A DNA stretch of 64,000 bases from Erythrobacter rubeus. GTDB taxonomy: Bacteria; Pseudomonadota; Alphaproteobacteria; Sphingomonadales; Sphingomonadaceae. Numbering within the stretch: the stretch's first letter is position 1; the number at the start of each line of letters is the position of its first letter. Both the position numbers and the translations under genes were made by a program. Under the pieces are notes generated by a model. That model had not been told where the DNA came from. It was given only the letters and a program-made list of their open reading frames with translations, and did no database searches. The stretch lies in contig NZ_JACXLC010000001.1 in the NCBI RefSeq assembly GCF_014705715.1, positions 1,346,457 through 1,410,456 on the forward strand, written 5' to 3'. Positions 33,386 to 42,648 of this stretch are shown here, one piece after another.

Positions 33386-33865
33386 TTAGTCGCCGAACTT
33401 TTTCCCGTCCGGGATCTTCGTCCATGCCGGATCGGACTTCGCGATGAAGCCATCGATATCCGCAAGCCACGTCTTCTGAACGTTAGGGTTGAAATTCAGA
33501 TAGAGGTCGCCGTCGACAATCTTGTACAGCGTGGGGTCACCCGGTGCGAGCGCTCCGCGGCTCATTGCCCAAGCGCAGTGGCCACCATACTTCGGGGCAT
33601 AAGCGGCAGGGTTTGCCTTGAAGGCATCGGCATTCGCTTGGTTGGCAAAATACCAGACAGCTCCGTTGTGATTTACCTTGTAATCAGCGCTGCCCTTTAC
33701 AGGAACGCCGTCACCTTGAAAGTAGCTGACCGTGTCGTAGCCGCTGACAGCGATGTTGCTGCCTTCGACGCCGACGAACACGCCGCCATCGGCATGAGCA
33801 GGCGCGATCACCGCGATCGGCGCGGCAAGCGCGGCAGCAGCAATCATGAGGGTTCGGAATGTCAT
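33386..33865 (-). CDS. YHS-domain secreted protein, paralogue 1
   Basis: A 159-aa exported protein with signal peptide MTFRTLMIAAAALAAPIAVIAPAHA. The YHS-like domain shows SGYDTVSYFQGDGVPVKGS, VWYFANQANADAFKANPAAYAPKYGGHCAWAM and LYLNFNPNVQKTWLADIDGFI. In related 'YHS domain-containing (seleno)proteins' the Cys of YGGHCA may be Sec; here it is Cys. A paralogue lies at 36473-37027. The start ATG 33865 is preceded by GGAGA and begins the signal peptide; an upstream in-frame start would spoil it. Confidence 0.85.
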   Translation of the reverse strand: MTFRTLMIAAAALAAPIAVIAPAHADGGVFVGVEGSNIAVSGYDTVSYFQGDGVPVKGSADYKVNHNGAVWYFANQANADAFKANPAAYAPKYGGHCAWAMSRGALAPGDPTLYKIVDGDLYLNFNPNVQKTWLADIDGFIAKSDPAWTKIPDGKKFGD

Positions 33866-34131
33866 TTGTGGTCTCCAGAATATCCAGTTCGTGCGACAGC
33901 CATTCGATCGGCGCTCAGTGGGGTCATCAGGGGTCAACCAGCAGGGGAACTGGCTTGGGGCCTGAGAGCCGCCGAATGGCTGCGCACATCATGGAGTTCG
34001 CGGCGACCAAGTGATTGGTGACACCCGCTCAAAAAAATTTCAAAAAAACTCGTTCTAATGATCATCTGCGCCGCTCTCGACACGTTCGGCGCAATCGGCC
34101 AAGGGAGCGTCGACGCCTTACTGAGGATCAA

Positions 34132-35280
34132 ATGCGCCTTTCCGATTGCCATAATATCGAGGATTTCCGGGCGCTGGCGAAGGCTCGCTTGCCCTTCCCT
34201 GTGTTTGATTACATCGATGGGGCGGCCGACGATGAGCTGACCAAGGCCCGCAACACCTCCGCTTACGAAACCTGCGATCTCGTGCCGGATGTACTTGCCG
34301 GAGTCGAAGAGATCGATCCGTCCTGCACGATCCTTGGACGGAAAAGCGCGCTGCCACTGATGCTCTCGCCCACGGCGGTCCAACGCGCATTTCATTGGCA
34401 GGGCGAAACCGCAGTGGCGAAAGCTGCGGATAAATTTGGACTATGGTTCGGGATTTCCTCGCTCGCCACCCGCAGCATCGAGGAAATCGCAGCTCTCACC
34501 AGCGGGCCCAAGCTGTTCCAGCTCTACGTGCACAAAGACGCCGGACTGAACACCCATATGATCGAGCGGTGCCAGGCATCGGGTTTCGATGCCCTCGCGT
34601 TGACGGTGGACACGATCGTCTCGGGAAAGCGGGAGCGATGCCTGCGCAGCGGCTTCACCACCCCTCCCCGTTTCACACCCGCCAGCGTTTGGAGCTATGC
34701 TACGAAGCCACGCTGGACGCTCGATTATCTGCTGCGTGAGAAATTCCGCCTGCCCAATCTCGATACGCATGTGAGCGAGGGATCAAGCAAGGCGGTGAGT
34801 ATCGCTGAGTATTTCAACACCATGCTCGACACGTCGATGGATTGGTCCACCGCCTCCGCGATCCGCGAACAATGGGGCGGCACTTTCGTTTTGAAAGGCG
34901 TGATGAGCGCAAATGATGCTCGCCGGGCTGTGGAGATCGGGGCGGACGCAATCATGATCTCCAACCATGGTGGAAGGCAGCTCGATGGTAGCCGCGCTCC
35001 GTTCGATCAACTGCCCGAGATCGTCGATGCGGTCGGCGGAGAGATCGAAATCATCTGCGATGGCGGCGTGCGGCGCGGCACCCACGTTCTGAAGGCGATC
35101 GCGAGAGGCGCAACTGCGGCATCGGGTGGCCGACTTTACCTCTATGCGCTGGCCGCGGCCGGTCAGGATGGCGTCGAGCGCGCACTTTCAATTCTCCAGG
35201 ACGAAATCGAGCGCGGGATGCGTCTGATGGGAGTGACACGGGTGGACCAGCTGACAGGCGAGCGCCTCAGGCGGCGTTAA
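34132..35280 (+). CDS. FMN-dependent alpha-hydroxy-acid oxidase/dehydrogenase (LldD-like)
   Basis: A 382-aa TIM-barrel flavoenzyme of the L-lactate dehydrogenase/glycolate oxidase family. Visible motifs are PFPVFDYIDGAADDELT, LMLSPTAVQR (FMN), LFQLYVHKD, LALTVDT, the catalytic His in ISNHGGRQLDGSRAP and the FMN phosphate segment ICDGGVRRGTHVLKAIARGA. Family members oxidise L-lactate, mandelate or similar acids, and the exact substrate is not decided. ATG 34132 is preceded by CTGAGGATC; an upstream in-frame start at 34015 adds 39 basic, non-conserved residues. Confidence 0.92.
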   Translation: MRLSDCHNIEDFRALAKARLPFPVFDYIDGAADDELTKARNTSAYETCDLVPDVLAGVEEIDPSCTILGRKSALPLMLSPTAVQRAFHWQGETAVAKAADKFGLWFGISSLATRSIEEIAALTSGPKLFQLYVHKDAGLNTHMIERCQASGFDALALTVDTIVSGKRERCLRSGFTTPPRFTPASVWSYATKPRWTLDYLLREKFRLPNLDTHVSEGSSKAVSIAEYFNTMLDTSMDWSTASAIREQWGGTFVLKGVMSANDARRAVEIGADAIMISNHGGRQLDGSRAPFDQLPEIVDAVGGEIEIICDGGVRRGTHVLKAIARGATAASGGRLYLYALAAAGQDGVERALSILQDEIERGMRLMGVTRVDQLTGERLRRR

Positions 35281-35305
35281 GACAGCCCGAGACAAGCAGA
35301 GGTTC

Positions 35306-35782
35306 ATGAAACCAACAGCTTACAAGCTAAGCACCATCGGCGTGGCCATGCTGCTTTCGGCCTGCGCCCAAGGCACGGATAACAGCTCGCCGAGCGAATC
35401 GGCTTCATCTACCGCATCGCCGGTCACCGCAACGACTACAGGGCCTTCGCTCCCGTCGGATGATCCCCCGCCCTTACCCTCATTTCCTCCTGGATCGGAA
35501 CCGGGCGATCTTCCCCCTTGCCCCGGCGTTAACCCCGACATCCGCCGCCCGGCGGGCAGCAATTGCCTTGGGGTTGTGCCTGAACGATGCGGCGCCGATC
35601 GCGTGCAGCAATATGTGGGACTTGAAGCGACCCCCGAATTGCGCAGCCTCCTGCCGCGCCTCGCCGTGTCTGATTTCCGCTGGATACCGCACATGACGGC
35701 TGTGACCGACGATTTGAATCCGACACGCATGAACGTGATCATTGATGCGGATGGCCTGATCGAAAAGATCGATTGTTATTGA
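35306..35782 (+). CDS. Lipoprotein with I78 inhibitor-like domain, copy 1
   Basis: A 158-aa lipoprotein (lipobox LLSAC, Cys at residue 20) with a Ser/Thr/Pro-rich linker to about residue 85. The C-terminal domain has the peptidase inhibitor I78 layout: CGADRVQQYVGLEATPEL, WIPHMTAVTDDLNPTRMNVIIDADGLIEKIDC. I78 members resemble potato inhibitor I and are thought to inhibit serine proteases. The gene follows lldD by 25 bp and precedes a related gene. Confidence 0.78.
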   Translation: MKPTAYKLSTIGVAMLLSACAQGTDNSSPSESASSTASPVTATTTGPSLPSDDPPPLPSFPPGSEPGDLPPCPGVNPDIRRPAGSNCLGVVPERCGADRVQQYVGLEATPELRSLLPRLAVSDFRWIPHMTAVTDDLNPTRMNVIIDADGLIEKIDCY

Positions 35783-35895
35783 TAGACGAGCATTAGGCCA
35801 TCCCTTGTGGTAGAGTCGTCGAACGACCCCGTCACAAAAGCGAAACCTCGCTAGCGCTTTACAGGCGTTCTGCTTTGCATAAGACAGGACGGGTC

Positions 35896-36378
35896 ATGAG
35901 AGTACGACATATTTTCTTGCTTGCCGCTGGTTCGGTCGCATTGCCGGCCTGCAACGAGGCGAGCAACGTACCCGGCTCAACAGACGCGGCAAATGACTTT
36001 GCAGCAAGAATCAATGGCAGCGGTCAAACCATTGGCGCGCGTGAGGAAGTCGTCGATCCTGAAGTAACTACGAGCCCAGCCGAAACCACTCCAACTGTCG
36101 CGCCCCCGCTGAACGAGGTCGCCGCTCCAGTCGTGTTCACTCCCGGCACCGTTAGCGATCCCGCATCAGAGACATGCGGCGCAAATTTGATGCAGCCCTT
36201 CATCGGGGTCAGCGCCGACATCGCAGTTCGCGCTGAAATCGCGAGCGTCGCGAGCCAAACCGAAGAGATCCGGTTTGTGGAACCCGGTGAGCCTTACATC
36301 ACGCCCGACGCGGGCAGCCCGCGCCTCAACCTGATGCTGGACCCTGAAGGCATCATCAGAGACGCGCGCTGCGGCTGA
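35896..36378 (+). CDS. Lipoprotein-like protein with I78 inhibitor-like domain, copy 2
   Basis: A 160-aa exported protein with a signal ending LPACNEA (probable lipobox, Cys near residue 19), a Thr/Pro/Glu linker, and a C-terminal I78-like domain: CGANLMQPFIGVSADIAVRAEIA, then PRLNLMLDPEGIIRDARCG. It is a diverged tandem neighbour of the gene at 35306-35782. ATG 35896 is chosen over TTG 35875 because it begins the signal peptide. Confidence 0.75.
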   Translation: MRVRHIFLLAAGSVALPACNEASNVPGSTDAANDFAARINGSGQTIGAREEVVDPEVTTSPAETTPTVAPPLNEVAAPVVFTPGTVSDPASETCGANLMQPFIGVSADIAVRAEIASVASQTEEIRFVEPGEPYITPDAGSPRLNLMLDPEGIIRDARCG

Positions 36379-36404
36379 CTGGATGCATCCTCCGCACAAA
36401 TGAA

Positions 36405-36439
36405 GGCCCCTGTTAGCGTTAGGGGCGCTAACAGGGGCC
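36405..36439. terminator. Perfect 14-bp inverted repeat between convergent genes
   Basis: GGCCCCTGTTAGCG (36405-36418) pairs perfectly with CGCTAACAGGGGCC (36426-36439) across a 7-base loop. It lies between the convergent I78-like and YHS genes. On the minus strand it is followed by TTCATTTG. A bidirectional terminator is the simplest reading. Confidence 0.65.
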
Positions 36440-36472
36440 TCACATGCGACCCAGTCGGGGCTGCTGGGTTGA

Positions 36473-37027
36473 TTAGTCCTGGAAATGCTCGTCAGGCGAG
36501 TGCGTCGGGTAGTTTTCATCACCCGAAGCGATGAAACCCGGAATATCGGCTTCCCAACGGTCTTGAACATCTTCGTTGAAGTTCAGGTAGAGCGTGCCGT
36601 CGACGATTTCGTAAACTTCCGGATCACCTGGTGCCAGAGCATCGTTCGCGCCAATTGCCCATGCGCAATAACCACCATAAGCAGGCGCATATTTGGCCGG
36701 ATCTTCGATGAAGGTGTTGGCATTATCTTCGCTCGCGAACTGGTAGTCGTAGCCGTTGTAACGCACGGTGTACTCTTCCGAACCTTCGACAGGAACGCCG
36801 TCGCCGGTGAAGTAGCTTACGACATCGAAGCCACGAACGGCGAGCGTGTCACCCTTCGACTGCGTGTAGACCGGTCCTGCGGGCTCACCGCCGAGGTCAG
36901 CGAACAGAGCTGCTTCTGCCGGTGCTTCGACAGCGGCTGTTGTTTCGGCGTCGGCGGTTTCGCTCGCCGGTGCGCTGCACGCTGCGGCAGTGGCGAGCAG
37001 TGCGATTGCAAAAATTGACTTCTTCAT
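36473..37027 (-). CDS. YHS-domain lipoprotein, paralogue 2
   Basis: A 184-aa protein with lipobox AAAC (Cys at residue 17) and an acidic Ala/Glu/Thr-rich linker to about residue 45. Its YHS-like domain parallels paralogue 1: RGFDVVSYFTGDGVPVEGS, YQFASEDNANTFIEDPAKYAPAYGGYCAWAIG and LYLNFNEDVQDRWEADIPGFI. A strong ribosome-binding site AGGAGG precedes the ATG. The domain may bind a metal or heme-type ligand, but its role is not established. Confidence 0.85.
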   Translation of the reverse strand: MKKSIFAIALLATAAACSAPASETADAETTAAVEAPAEAALFADLGGEPAGPVYTQSKGDTLAVRGFDVVSYFTGDGVPVEGSEEYTVRYNGYDYQFASEDNANTFIEDPAKYAPAYGGYCAWAIGANDALAPGDPEVYEIVDGTLYLNFNEDVQDRWEADIPGFIASGDENYPTHSPDEHFQD

Positions 37028-37231
37028 GGGGTATTCCTCCTAAAATTCGTCTTGGTATTCGTTAGAACTCTTCGTCAAATGCCGGATAGCCTTCTGCCTG
37101 GCGACACGAGCTAGTTCGCGCAAGCCCGACCCGAAGTTACAGGCGCACAAAATTTTCGCAAAATTTTTGTCGATGGTCCTGCAGAGCCTTGGTGCTTGCA
37201 CACAGGAGAGTAATCGGCGACAACGGACACA

Positions 37232-37282
37232 ATGACACCGCGGACTGGCCTGCTTCTACGACTTACGCGCCCTTGGGCGTGA
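37232..37282 (+). CDS. leuL: Leucine leader peptide of leuA
   Basis: A 16-codon frame reads MTPRTGLLLRLTRPWA followed by TGA. It has three consecutive Leu codons (CTG CTT CTA) and a fourth one codon later (CTT). It lies 87 bp before leuA in the 342-bp gap between paralogue 2 of the YHS genes and leuA. Leu-codon runs directly upstream of leuA are the signature of transcription attenuation leaders. The ribosome-binding site is weak (GGACAC close to the ATG). Confidence 0.65.
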   Translation: MTPRTGLLLRLTRPWA

Positions 37283-37335
37283 GCGGCTGCGCGTGACATA
37301 GGCGCGGCCCCGCATCCAAGGGAACCGCAGCAGCC
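37270..37335 (+). promoter_or_regulatory. Mutually exclusive leader hairpins of leuA
   Basis: CCCTTGG (37270-37276, end of the leader peptide) pairs with CCAAGGG (37316-37322). GGCTGC (37285-37290) can pair either with GCAGCC (37330-37335) or, within GGC-T-GCGC, with GCGC-G-GCC ending at 37309. Such competing stems fit an attenuator. No T-tract follows, so the off-state may be Rho-dependent or translational. Confidence 0.5.
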
Positions 37336-37369
37336 ACCTCCTCATTGATACCGCGAAAAGTCGTAAACC

Positions 37370-39061
37370 ATGACCATGCTCAAAAACCCATCCGAAAAAT
37401 ATCGTTCGTTCGGTCAGATCGATCTGCCCAATCGCGAATGGCCGGGGCGCATCATCGAAAAAGCACCGCGCTGGCTCTCCACCGATCTTCGCGACGGAAA
37501 CCAGTCGATTATCGATCCTATGGACGGCGTAAAGAAAGCGCGTTTTTTCGACCTGCTTGTCGAAATCGGCGTGAAGGAGATCGAGATCGGATTTCCCAGC
37601 GCCGGTGCGACCGAATTCACATTTATCAAGCACCTCGTCGAGTCCGGCACCATCCCCGATGACGTGATCGTGCAGGTTCTCACGCAGAGCCGCGAAGACC
37701 TGATCCGCACCAGCTTCGAAAGCCTCGAAGGTGCACGCGCGGCGATCGTGCACCTCTACAATGCGGTCAGCCCCGCCTGGCGCGACATCGTCTTCCGCAT
37801 GAGCAAGGACGAAGTGCGCGAGATCGCTTCGCAAGGCGCGAAGGTCATGCGCGACGAGGCTGCAAAGCGCCCAGGCACCGACTGGCACTTCCAGTATTCG
37901 CCCGAGACTTTCTCAACCGCTGAACTCGATTTCTCGATTGAGGTTTGCGAGGCAGTCATGGAGGTGCTCGCCCCCACACCCGACCATCCGATTATCTTCA
38001 ACCTGCCCGCCACGGTCGAGGCGGCGACGCCCAATATCTATGCCGACCAGATCGAATATTTCTGCCGGAATCTCCCCAACCGCCAGAGCGCGGTCATCTC
38101 GCTCCACACGCATAATGACCGCGGCACCGGGGTCGCAGCGGCGGAGCTGGGGCTGATGGCGGGCGCGGACCGCGTCGAGGGTTGCCTGTTCGGCAATGGC
38201 GAACGCACTGGCAATTGCTGCCTCGTAACGATGGCGCTCAACATGTATACGCAAGGTGTCGATCCGGGCCTCGATTTCTCCGACATCGATCGGGTCATCG
38301 AAACGGTCGAATATTGCAACGACCTGCCCGTACACCAGCGCCATCCCTATGGCGGAGAGCTGGTCTACACGGCGTTCTCCGGCTCGCATCAGGACGCGAT
38401 CAAGAAAGGCTTCGAGGCCAACGATGCGCAGAATGACGAGATCTGGCGCGTACCTTACCTCCCCATCGACCCGGCAGACCTGGGCCGCGATTACGAAGCG
38501 GTCATCCGCGTCAATTCGCAAAGCGGCAAGGGCGGTTTCGCCTGGGTGCTTGAGCAGAAGCAGGGCCTTAAACTGCCCAAGACCATGCAGCGCGATTTTT
38601 CCAAACATGTCCAGAGACTTGCAGACCAGACCTCACGCGAGCTCAATGCCGATGACATTTGGGAAGCGTTCAAGTCGGCATACCATGTTCAGACGCCGGA
38701 CAAGCATTTTCAACTTGTCGACTATAACGAAACGCGCGCCACGGACGGCACACGCATTTTTTCCGGGAAAATTGCGGTAGAGGGCCAGGAACAGAGCGTC
38801 AGCGGACGCGGCAACGGCCTCATTTCAAGCGTCATGGCGACCTTGCGCGACGTCTTCGATGTCGAACTCGAGGTGGTCGATTACAGTCAGCAATCGTTAG
38901 GCGCAGGCACCGATGCCAATGCCGCCACCTATCTCGAATGCACCACACCGGAAGGTCGCACCATTTGGGGCTGCGGGATCGACGAGGACGTCGCCACGGC
39001 CAGCGTCCGCGCCGTGCTGAGTGCAGCCAATTGCGCGGTTGAGGAACCGAGCGCGGAATGA
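37370..39061 (+). CDS. leuA: 2-Isopropylmalate synthase
   Basis: LeuA condenses acetyl-CoA with 2-oxoisovalerate, the first committed step of leucine synthesis. The 563-aa protein is the long LeuA type with a C-terminal regulatory domain. Motifs are RWLSTDLRDGNQSIIDPM, the metal-binding SLHTHNDRGTGVAAAELG and VEGCLFGNGERTGNCCLV, with the regulatory domain after about residue 430 (leucine feedback). A leader peptide rich in Leu precedes it. The stop overlaps the DUF924 gene start by ATGA. Confidence 0.96.
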   Translation: MTMLKNPSEKYRSFGQIDLPNREWPGRIIEKAPRWLSTDLRDGNQSIIDPMDGVKKARFFDLLVEIGVKEIEIGFPSAGATEFTFIKHLVESGTIPDDVIVQVLTQSREDLIRTSFESLEGARAAIVHLYNAVSPAWRDIVFRMSKDEVREIASQGAKVMRDEAAKRPGTDWHFQYSPETFSTAELDFSIEVCEAVMEVLAPTPDHPIIFNLPATVEAATPNIYADQIEYFCRNLPNRQSAVISLHTHNDRGTGVAAAELGLMAGADRVEGCLFGNGERTGNCCLVTMALNMYTQGVDPGLDFSDIDRVIETVEYCNDLPVHQRHPYGGELVYTAFSGSHQDAIKKGFEANDAQNDEIWRVPYLPIDPADLGRDYEAVIRVNSQSGKGGFAWVLEQKQGLKLPKTMQRDFSKHVQRLADQTSRELNADDIWEAFKSAYHVQTPDKHFQLVDYNETRATDGTRIFSGKIAVEGQEQSVSGRGNGLISSVMATLRDVFDVELEVVDYSQQSLGAGTDANAATYLECTTPEGRTIWGCGIDEDVATASVRAVLSAANCAVEEPSAE

Positions 39062-39639
39062 GCGACGCCCTGCCCACCGCGTCAGTGCCGGATGAAGCGA
39101 TTGCAGTGCTGCATTTCTGGTTCATCGAGCTGATGCCGGAAAACTGGTTTGGGTCGTCTGAGGAAATTGATCGCGAAATCGAAAGTCGCTTCGCCGACCT
39201 GCTCGAAAAGGCTGCATCGGGCGCGCTCGATCATTGGGCGGACACGCCGCGAGGCAGGCTCGCACTGATCATCGTGCTCGACCAGTTTTCTCGCAACATC
39301 CACCGCGACAGCGCCCTCGCCTACACGCAGGATACCAAAGCGCAGGCTTTGGTATGCGAGGCTCTGGACGGCGGCGAGGATGAGCGGCTGGGTATGGATG
39401 AGCGCCAATTTCTCTATATGCCGCTGATGCACGCCGAGGACATAGAGCTGCAGCAGCGCGGAATCGAGAGGTTCACCGCCCTCGCCGGGACCGCTTCGAA
39501 CGTGATCGACTACGCCCGGAAGCACCGGGACATTATCGAGCGCTTCGGCCGCTTCCCATATCGCAACGAAGTTTTGGAACGGTTATCGACCGACGCAGAA
39601 CGGAAGTTTGTCGAAGAAGAGGGAAATCCGTTCTCCTGA
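39058..39639 (+). CDS. DUF924 family protein
   Basis: A 193-aa all-helical protein. Family landmarks are VLHFWFIELMPENWFGSSEEIDREI at the N-terminus, ARLALIIVLDQFSRNIHRD-like GRLALIIVLDQFSRNIHRDS near residue 69, the FLYMPLMHAEDIELQQ segment and ERFGRFPYRNEVLER near the C-terminus. The function is unknown; the fold resembles tetratricopeptide repeats. It overlaps leuA by four bases (ATGA), so it is probably co-transcribed. Confidence 0.88.
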   Translation: MSDALPTASVPDEAIAVLHFWFIELMPENWFGSSEEIDREIESRFADLLEKAASGALDHWADTPRGRLALIIVLDQFSRNIHRDSALAYTQDTKAQALVCEALDGGEDERLGMDERQFLYMPLMHAEDIELQQRGIERFTALAGTASNVIDYARKHRDIIERFGRFPYRNEVLERLSTDAERKFVEEEGNPFS

Positions 39640-39688
39640 TCGTCAGAAGATCCGAGCTACGACCGCCTTTCGGTATCGCGCTCCAGGT

Positions 39689-41509
39689 TCACTTCCAAGC
39701 TTTTGCCGCCTTGCCTTTATGCGGTTTGCCTTTCTTTGGGCCGGTCTTCGTCGATCTGCTCTTGAACGGTTTGCCTTTTCCTGTTGCTGAGCCGTCCCCC
39801 GTCCCATTGGAGAAGCTACCGGGACCACCCTTACGAAATGGCTTGGCTTTGACACGACCGCCAGGACCGTCCTTCCGATTGCGGCGCCCGGCATCGCGCG
39901 GTGCCTCGTCCGAAAGCTCGATATGCACCGGTTTGTCGTCGCGATCACTATCGGCGGTGCGCTGAACAGCGTCGGCAAACTTGTCGGCGTGAGCGCGCGG
40001 AATCTGGAAGAACGTTTCGGTCTGCGCGATGCGGATCGCGCCGATTTCGTTGCGCGTTACGTGACCGCGGCGGCAAATGAGCGGCAGTATCCAGCGCACA
40101 TCGGCGTTCTGACGGCGGCCGATATCCATCTTGAACCAGACCGTATCTTCAAATCCGGGGCGGTGACGTTCCTTCTGAGCCTCGCGCCGTGCCTCAGGCG
40201 TGTTGGCGGTCAGCTCTTCCGGCTCGGGCATTTTCGCACGATGCGATCGGACGAGCATTGCAGCGACGTCTTCTGCGCTGCGCTCGGCCAGTATCTTCCG
40301 TGCGATGACGCGATCGGCCTCATCGAAATCGCTGGGCGCGAGTAGCTCTGACAGCAGTCGCTCGTGATCCTTTGCCTTGATCGCATCGCGATCCGGTGCG
40401 TCGGTCCAGTCGGCAGTGATCTTGGCGTTTCTGAGCATGCTCTCGACCCGTCTGCGGCGGGAGAACGGGACGATCAGAACCGCCGTGCCCTTTTTGCCCG
40501 CACGTCCGGTCCGACCCGAACGGTGCTGCAAGGTCTCGGCATCACGCGGTATTTCAACATGCACGACCAGGCTGACGGACGGCAGGTCGATCCCACGCGC
40601 CGCGACATCGGTGGCGACGCATACCCGGGCTCGCTTGTCACGAAGGGCCTGCAGCGCCTGATTACGCTCCTGCTGAGAATGCTCGCCCGACAATGCGACA
40701 ACACCAAAGCCGCGCTCCTGCAAGGTAGCGTGAAGATGCCGAACCTTGTCGCGCGTCCCGCAGAAAAGGATCGCGGTTTCCGCCTCGTGATAGCGCAGCA
40801 GGTTCACCACCGCATTTTCGATCTCGGTCGGAGAAACCGTGACAGCCTGATAGGCGATATCCCCATGTCCGCGCTCCTTGCCGATCGTGGCGATGCGCAG
40901 CGAATTGAGCTGGTACCGGCGCGCCAGCGCCTCGATCGGCCGCGGCATTGTCGCCGAGAATAAAAGCGTCCGCCGGCCCTCAGGGGTCGCATCCAGGATC
41001 GCCTCGAGCTCCTCGCGAAAACCCATGTCGAGCATCTCGTCCGCTTCATCGAGCACTGCGACTGCCAGCTCAGACAGGTCGAGCGCACCGCGTTCGAGAT
41101 GGTCGCGCAGCCGACCGGGGGTGCCAACCACGATGGTAGCACCGCTTCGCAGTGCCTTGCGCTCCTGCGATGGGTTCATCCCGCCAACGCAGGTGGTCAC
41201 CCGTGCGCCGGCCTTGCCGTAAAGCCAGGACAGTTCGCGGCTGACCTGCAAGGCAAGCTCTCGCGTGGGTGCGATGACAAGCGCTTTCGGCGGGATCGCG
41301 AACGGGACCCGGCCATCATCCCTCAGCAGTTCATCTGCCATGGCGAGACCGAAGGCGATCGTCTTACCCGATCCGGTCTGCGCCGAGACCACGAGGTCCC
41401 GCCCGCGTGCTTCCGGCTCAAGCACGGCTGCCTGGACATCGGTGGCCGTGCTGTACTCACGCTCGGCGAGAGCCTGTTGCAGCGATGAGGGAAGCTTGGA
41501 AAAAGACAT
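39689..41509 (-). CDS. DEAD-box RNA helicase (CsdA/DbpA-like)
   Basis: An ATP-dependent RNA helicase of 606 aa starting MSFSKLPSSLQQALAEREY. Motifs are AQTGSGKT (I), PTRELA (Ia), TPGR (Ib), DEAD (II), SAT (III) and HRSGRTGRAG (VI). After the core (about residue 370) comes a DbpA-type RNA-binding domain (VWFKMDIGRRQNADVRWILPLICRRG..) and a very basic Gly/Lys/Arg tail. It probably acts in ribosome assembly or cold RNA remodelling. ATG 41509 is chosen over 41566 because it begins the conserved Q-motif region. Confidence 0.93.
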   Translation of the reverse strand: MSFSKLPSSLQQALAEREYSTATDVQAAVLEPEARGRDLVVSAQTGSGKTIAFGLAMADELLRDDGRVPFAIPPKALVIAPTRELALQVSRELSWLYGKAGARVTTCVGGMNPSQERKALRSGATIVVGTPGRLRDHLERGALDLSELAVAVLDEADEMLDMGFREELEAILDATPEGRRTLLFSATMPRPIEALARRYQLNSLRIATIGKERGHGDIAYQAVTVSPTEIENAVVNLLRYHEAETAILFCGTRDKVRHLHATLQERGFGVVALSGEHSQQERNQALQALRDKRARVCVATDVAARGIDLPSVSLVVHVEIPRDAETLQHRSGRTGRAGKKGTAVLIVPFSRRRRVESMLRNAKITADWTDAPDRDAIKAKDHERLLSELLAPSDFDEADRVIARKILAERSAEDVAAMLVRSHRAKMPEPEELTANTPEARREAQKERHRPGFEDTVWFKMDIGRRQNADVRWILPLICRRGHVTRNEIGAIRIAQTETFFQIPRAHADKFADAVQRTADSDRDDKPVHIELSDEAPRDAGRRNRKDGPGGRVKAKPFRKGGPGSFSNGTGDGSATGKGKPFKSRSTKTGPKKGKPHKGKAAKAWK

Positions 41510-41798
41510 GCGGGATACTCGGGGCAAAATGGAAAGCACGCACGCACGCAGAGTTTTCGTGCGCAAGGAATGACCGACAGTGCTTTAGGTGCTGGCGGGC
41601 GAGTCGCAGGGCAGGTTGCCGGGCGATCCCGCATGGGGTTCGCGCGTATATAGGCAATGTTTGCCAGTTTGGCTTGCGAAAAATGCTGCAACAGCGAAGA
41701 ACTCGTCCGGAGCGCTGCTAATTTGATCCAGCGCAATGACGCGATCAACGATGCGGCGTATCGTCACGAGGCCTTTTTTGGAGAGGGAGGCGCGACAC

Positions 41799-42578
41799 AT
41801 GACCACGATTGACGATCCGCTCGACACACCGCTGCCGCCCGCCAAGATCACCAATGATCTTGCCATCGGCGATCTATGGGCTGCGCTCTCCGCAGGATGG
41901 AAAGACTTCGCAGCTATGCCGCAATACGGGATCGCGATCGGTGGGGCCTATGTGATCACCGGCCTAGTTTTAGGCTATCTTGCTTTTGTCATGGGTCAAA
42001 CAAGCGTGTTGATCCCGGCGATTGCCGGATTTCCGCTTATTGCCCCCTTTATAGCCGTCGGATTGTACGAGGCGAGCCGGCGGCGCGAAGAGGGCGAGCC
42101 CTTGAGTTGGGCCAGTGTACTTGGTGCGCTCAAGGGCAAAGGCGATGAACAGATACTCTCTATGGGAGTTATTGTGTTCGTCGCATTCGCTTTTTGGATG
42201 ATCGTCGCTCACTCTGTTTCCGCCATCTTCATGGCAGAGGCGGGTCCCGGCGCTGAGTCGCTGGCATTTCTAACGACGGGCATGGGGATAGCGATGCTGG
42301 TGGTCGGAGGAGGCATCGGGGCTGTCATGGCGTTCGCCTTTTACTCCATGACTGTTATCAGCTTGCCGATGCTGGTGGACAAGCCAGTCAGCTTTGCCAC
42401 CGCAATCATCGCAAGTTTCAAGACTGTGCAGTCGAACCTCGCGGTGATGCTGGTCTGGGCGATCATTATTGCCGTGTTGCTGTTCCTGGCGATGATCCCG
42501 GCATTCCTGGGCCTGATCGTGATCCTGCCGTTGCTTGGCCACGCAACTTGGCATCTCTATCGCCGCGCCCTGGGCTAA
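41799..42578 (+). CDS. DUF2189 family membrane protein
   Basis: A 259-aa integral membrane protein with about six helices. It has the DUF2189 layout: DLWAALSAGWKDFAAMPQYGIAIGGAYVITGLVLGYL, then PLIAPFIAVGLYEASRRREEGEPLSWASVL, and a late helix pair ending LVILPLLGHATWHLYRRALG-like. No function is established. GAGGGAGG lies about 10 bases before ATG 41799; the longer frame from 41736 lacks this. Confidence 0.85.
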   Translation: MTTIDDPLDTPLPPAKITNDLAIGDLWAALSAGWKDFAAMPQYGIAIGGAYVITGLVLGYLAFVMGQTSVLIPAIAGFPLIAPFIAVGLYEASRRREEGEPLSWASVLGALKGKGDEQILSMGVIVFVAFAFWMIVAHSVSAIFMAEAGPGAESLAFLTTGMGIAMLVVGGGIGAVMAFAFYSMTVISLPMLVDKPVSFATAIIASFKTVQSNLAVMLVWAIIIAVLLFLAMIPAFLGLIVILPLLGHATWHLYRRALG

Positions 42579-42648
42579 TCAGCAATTTCGCTGGACGACA
42601 GCAACGGAAGTCTATCCTAAAGCGGTGGTAATTTGGGAGAGCGACAGC

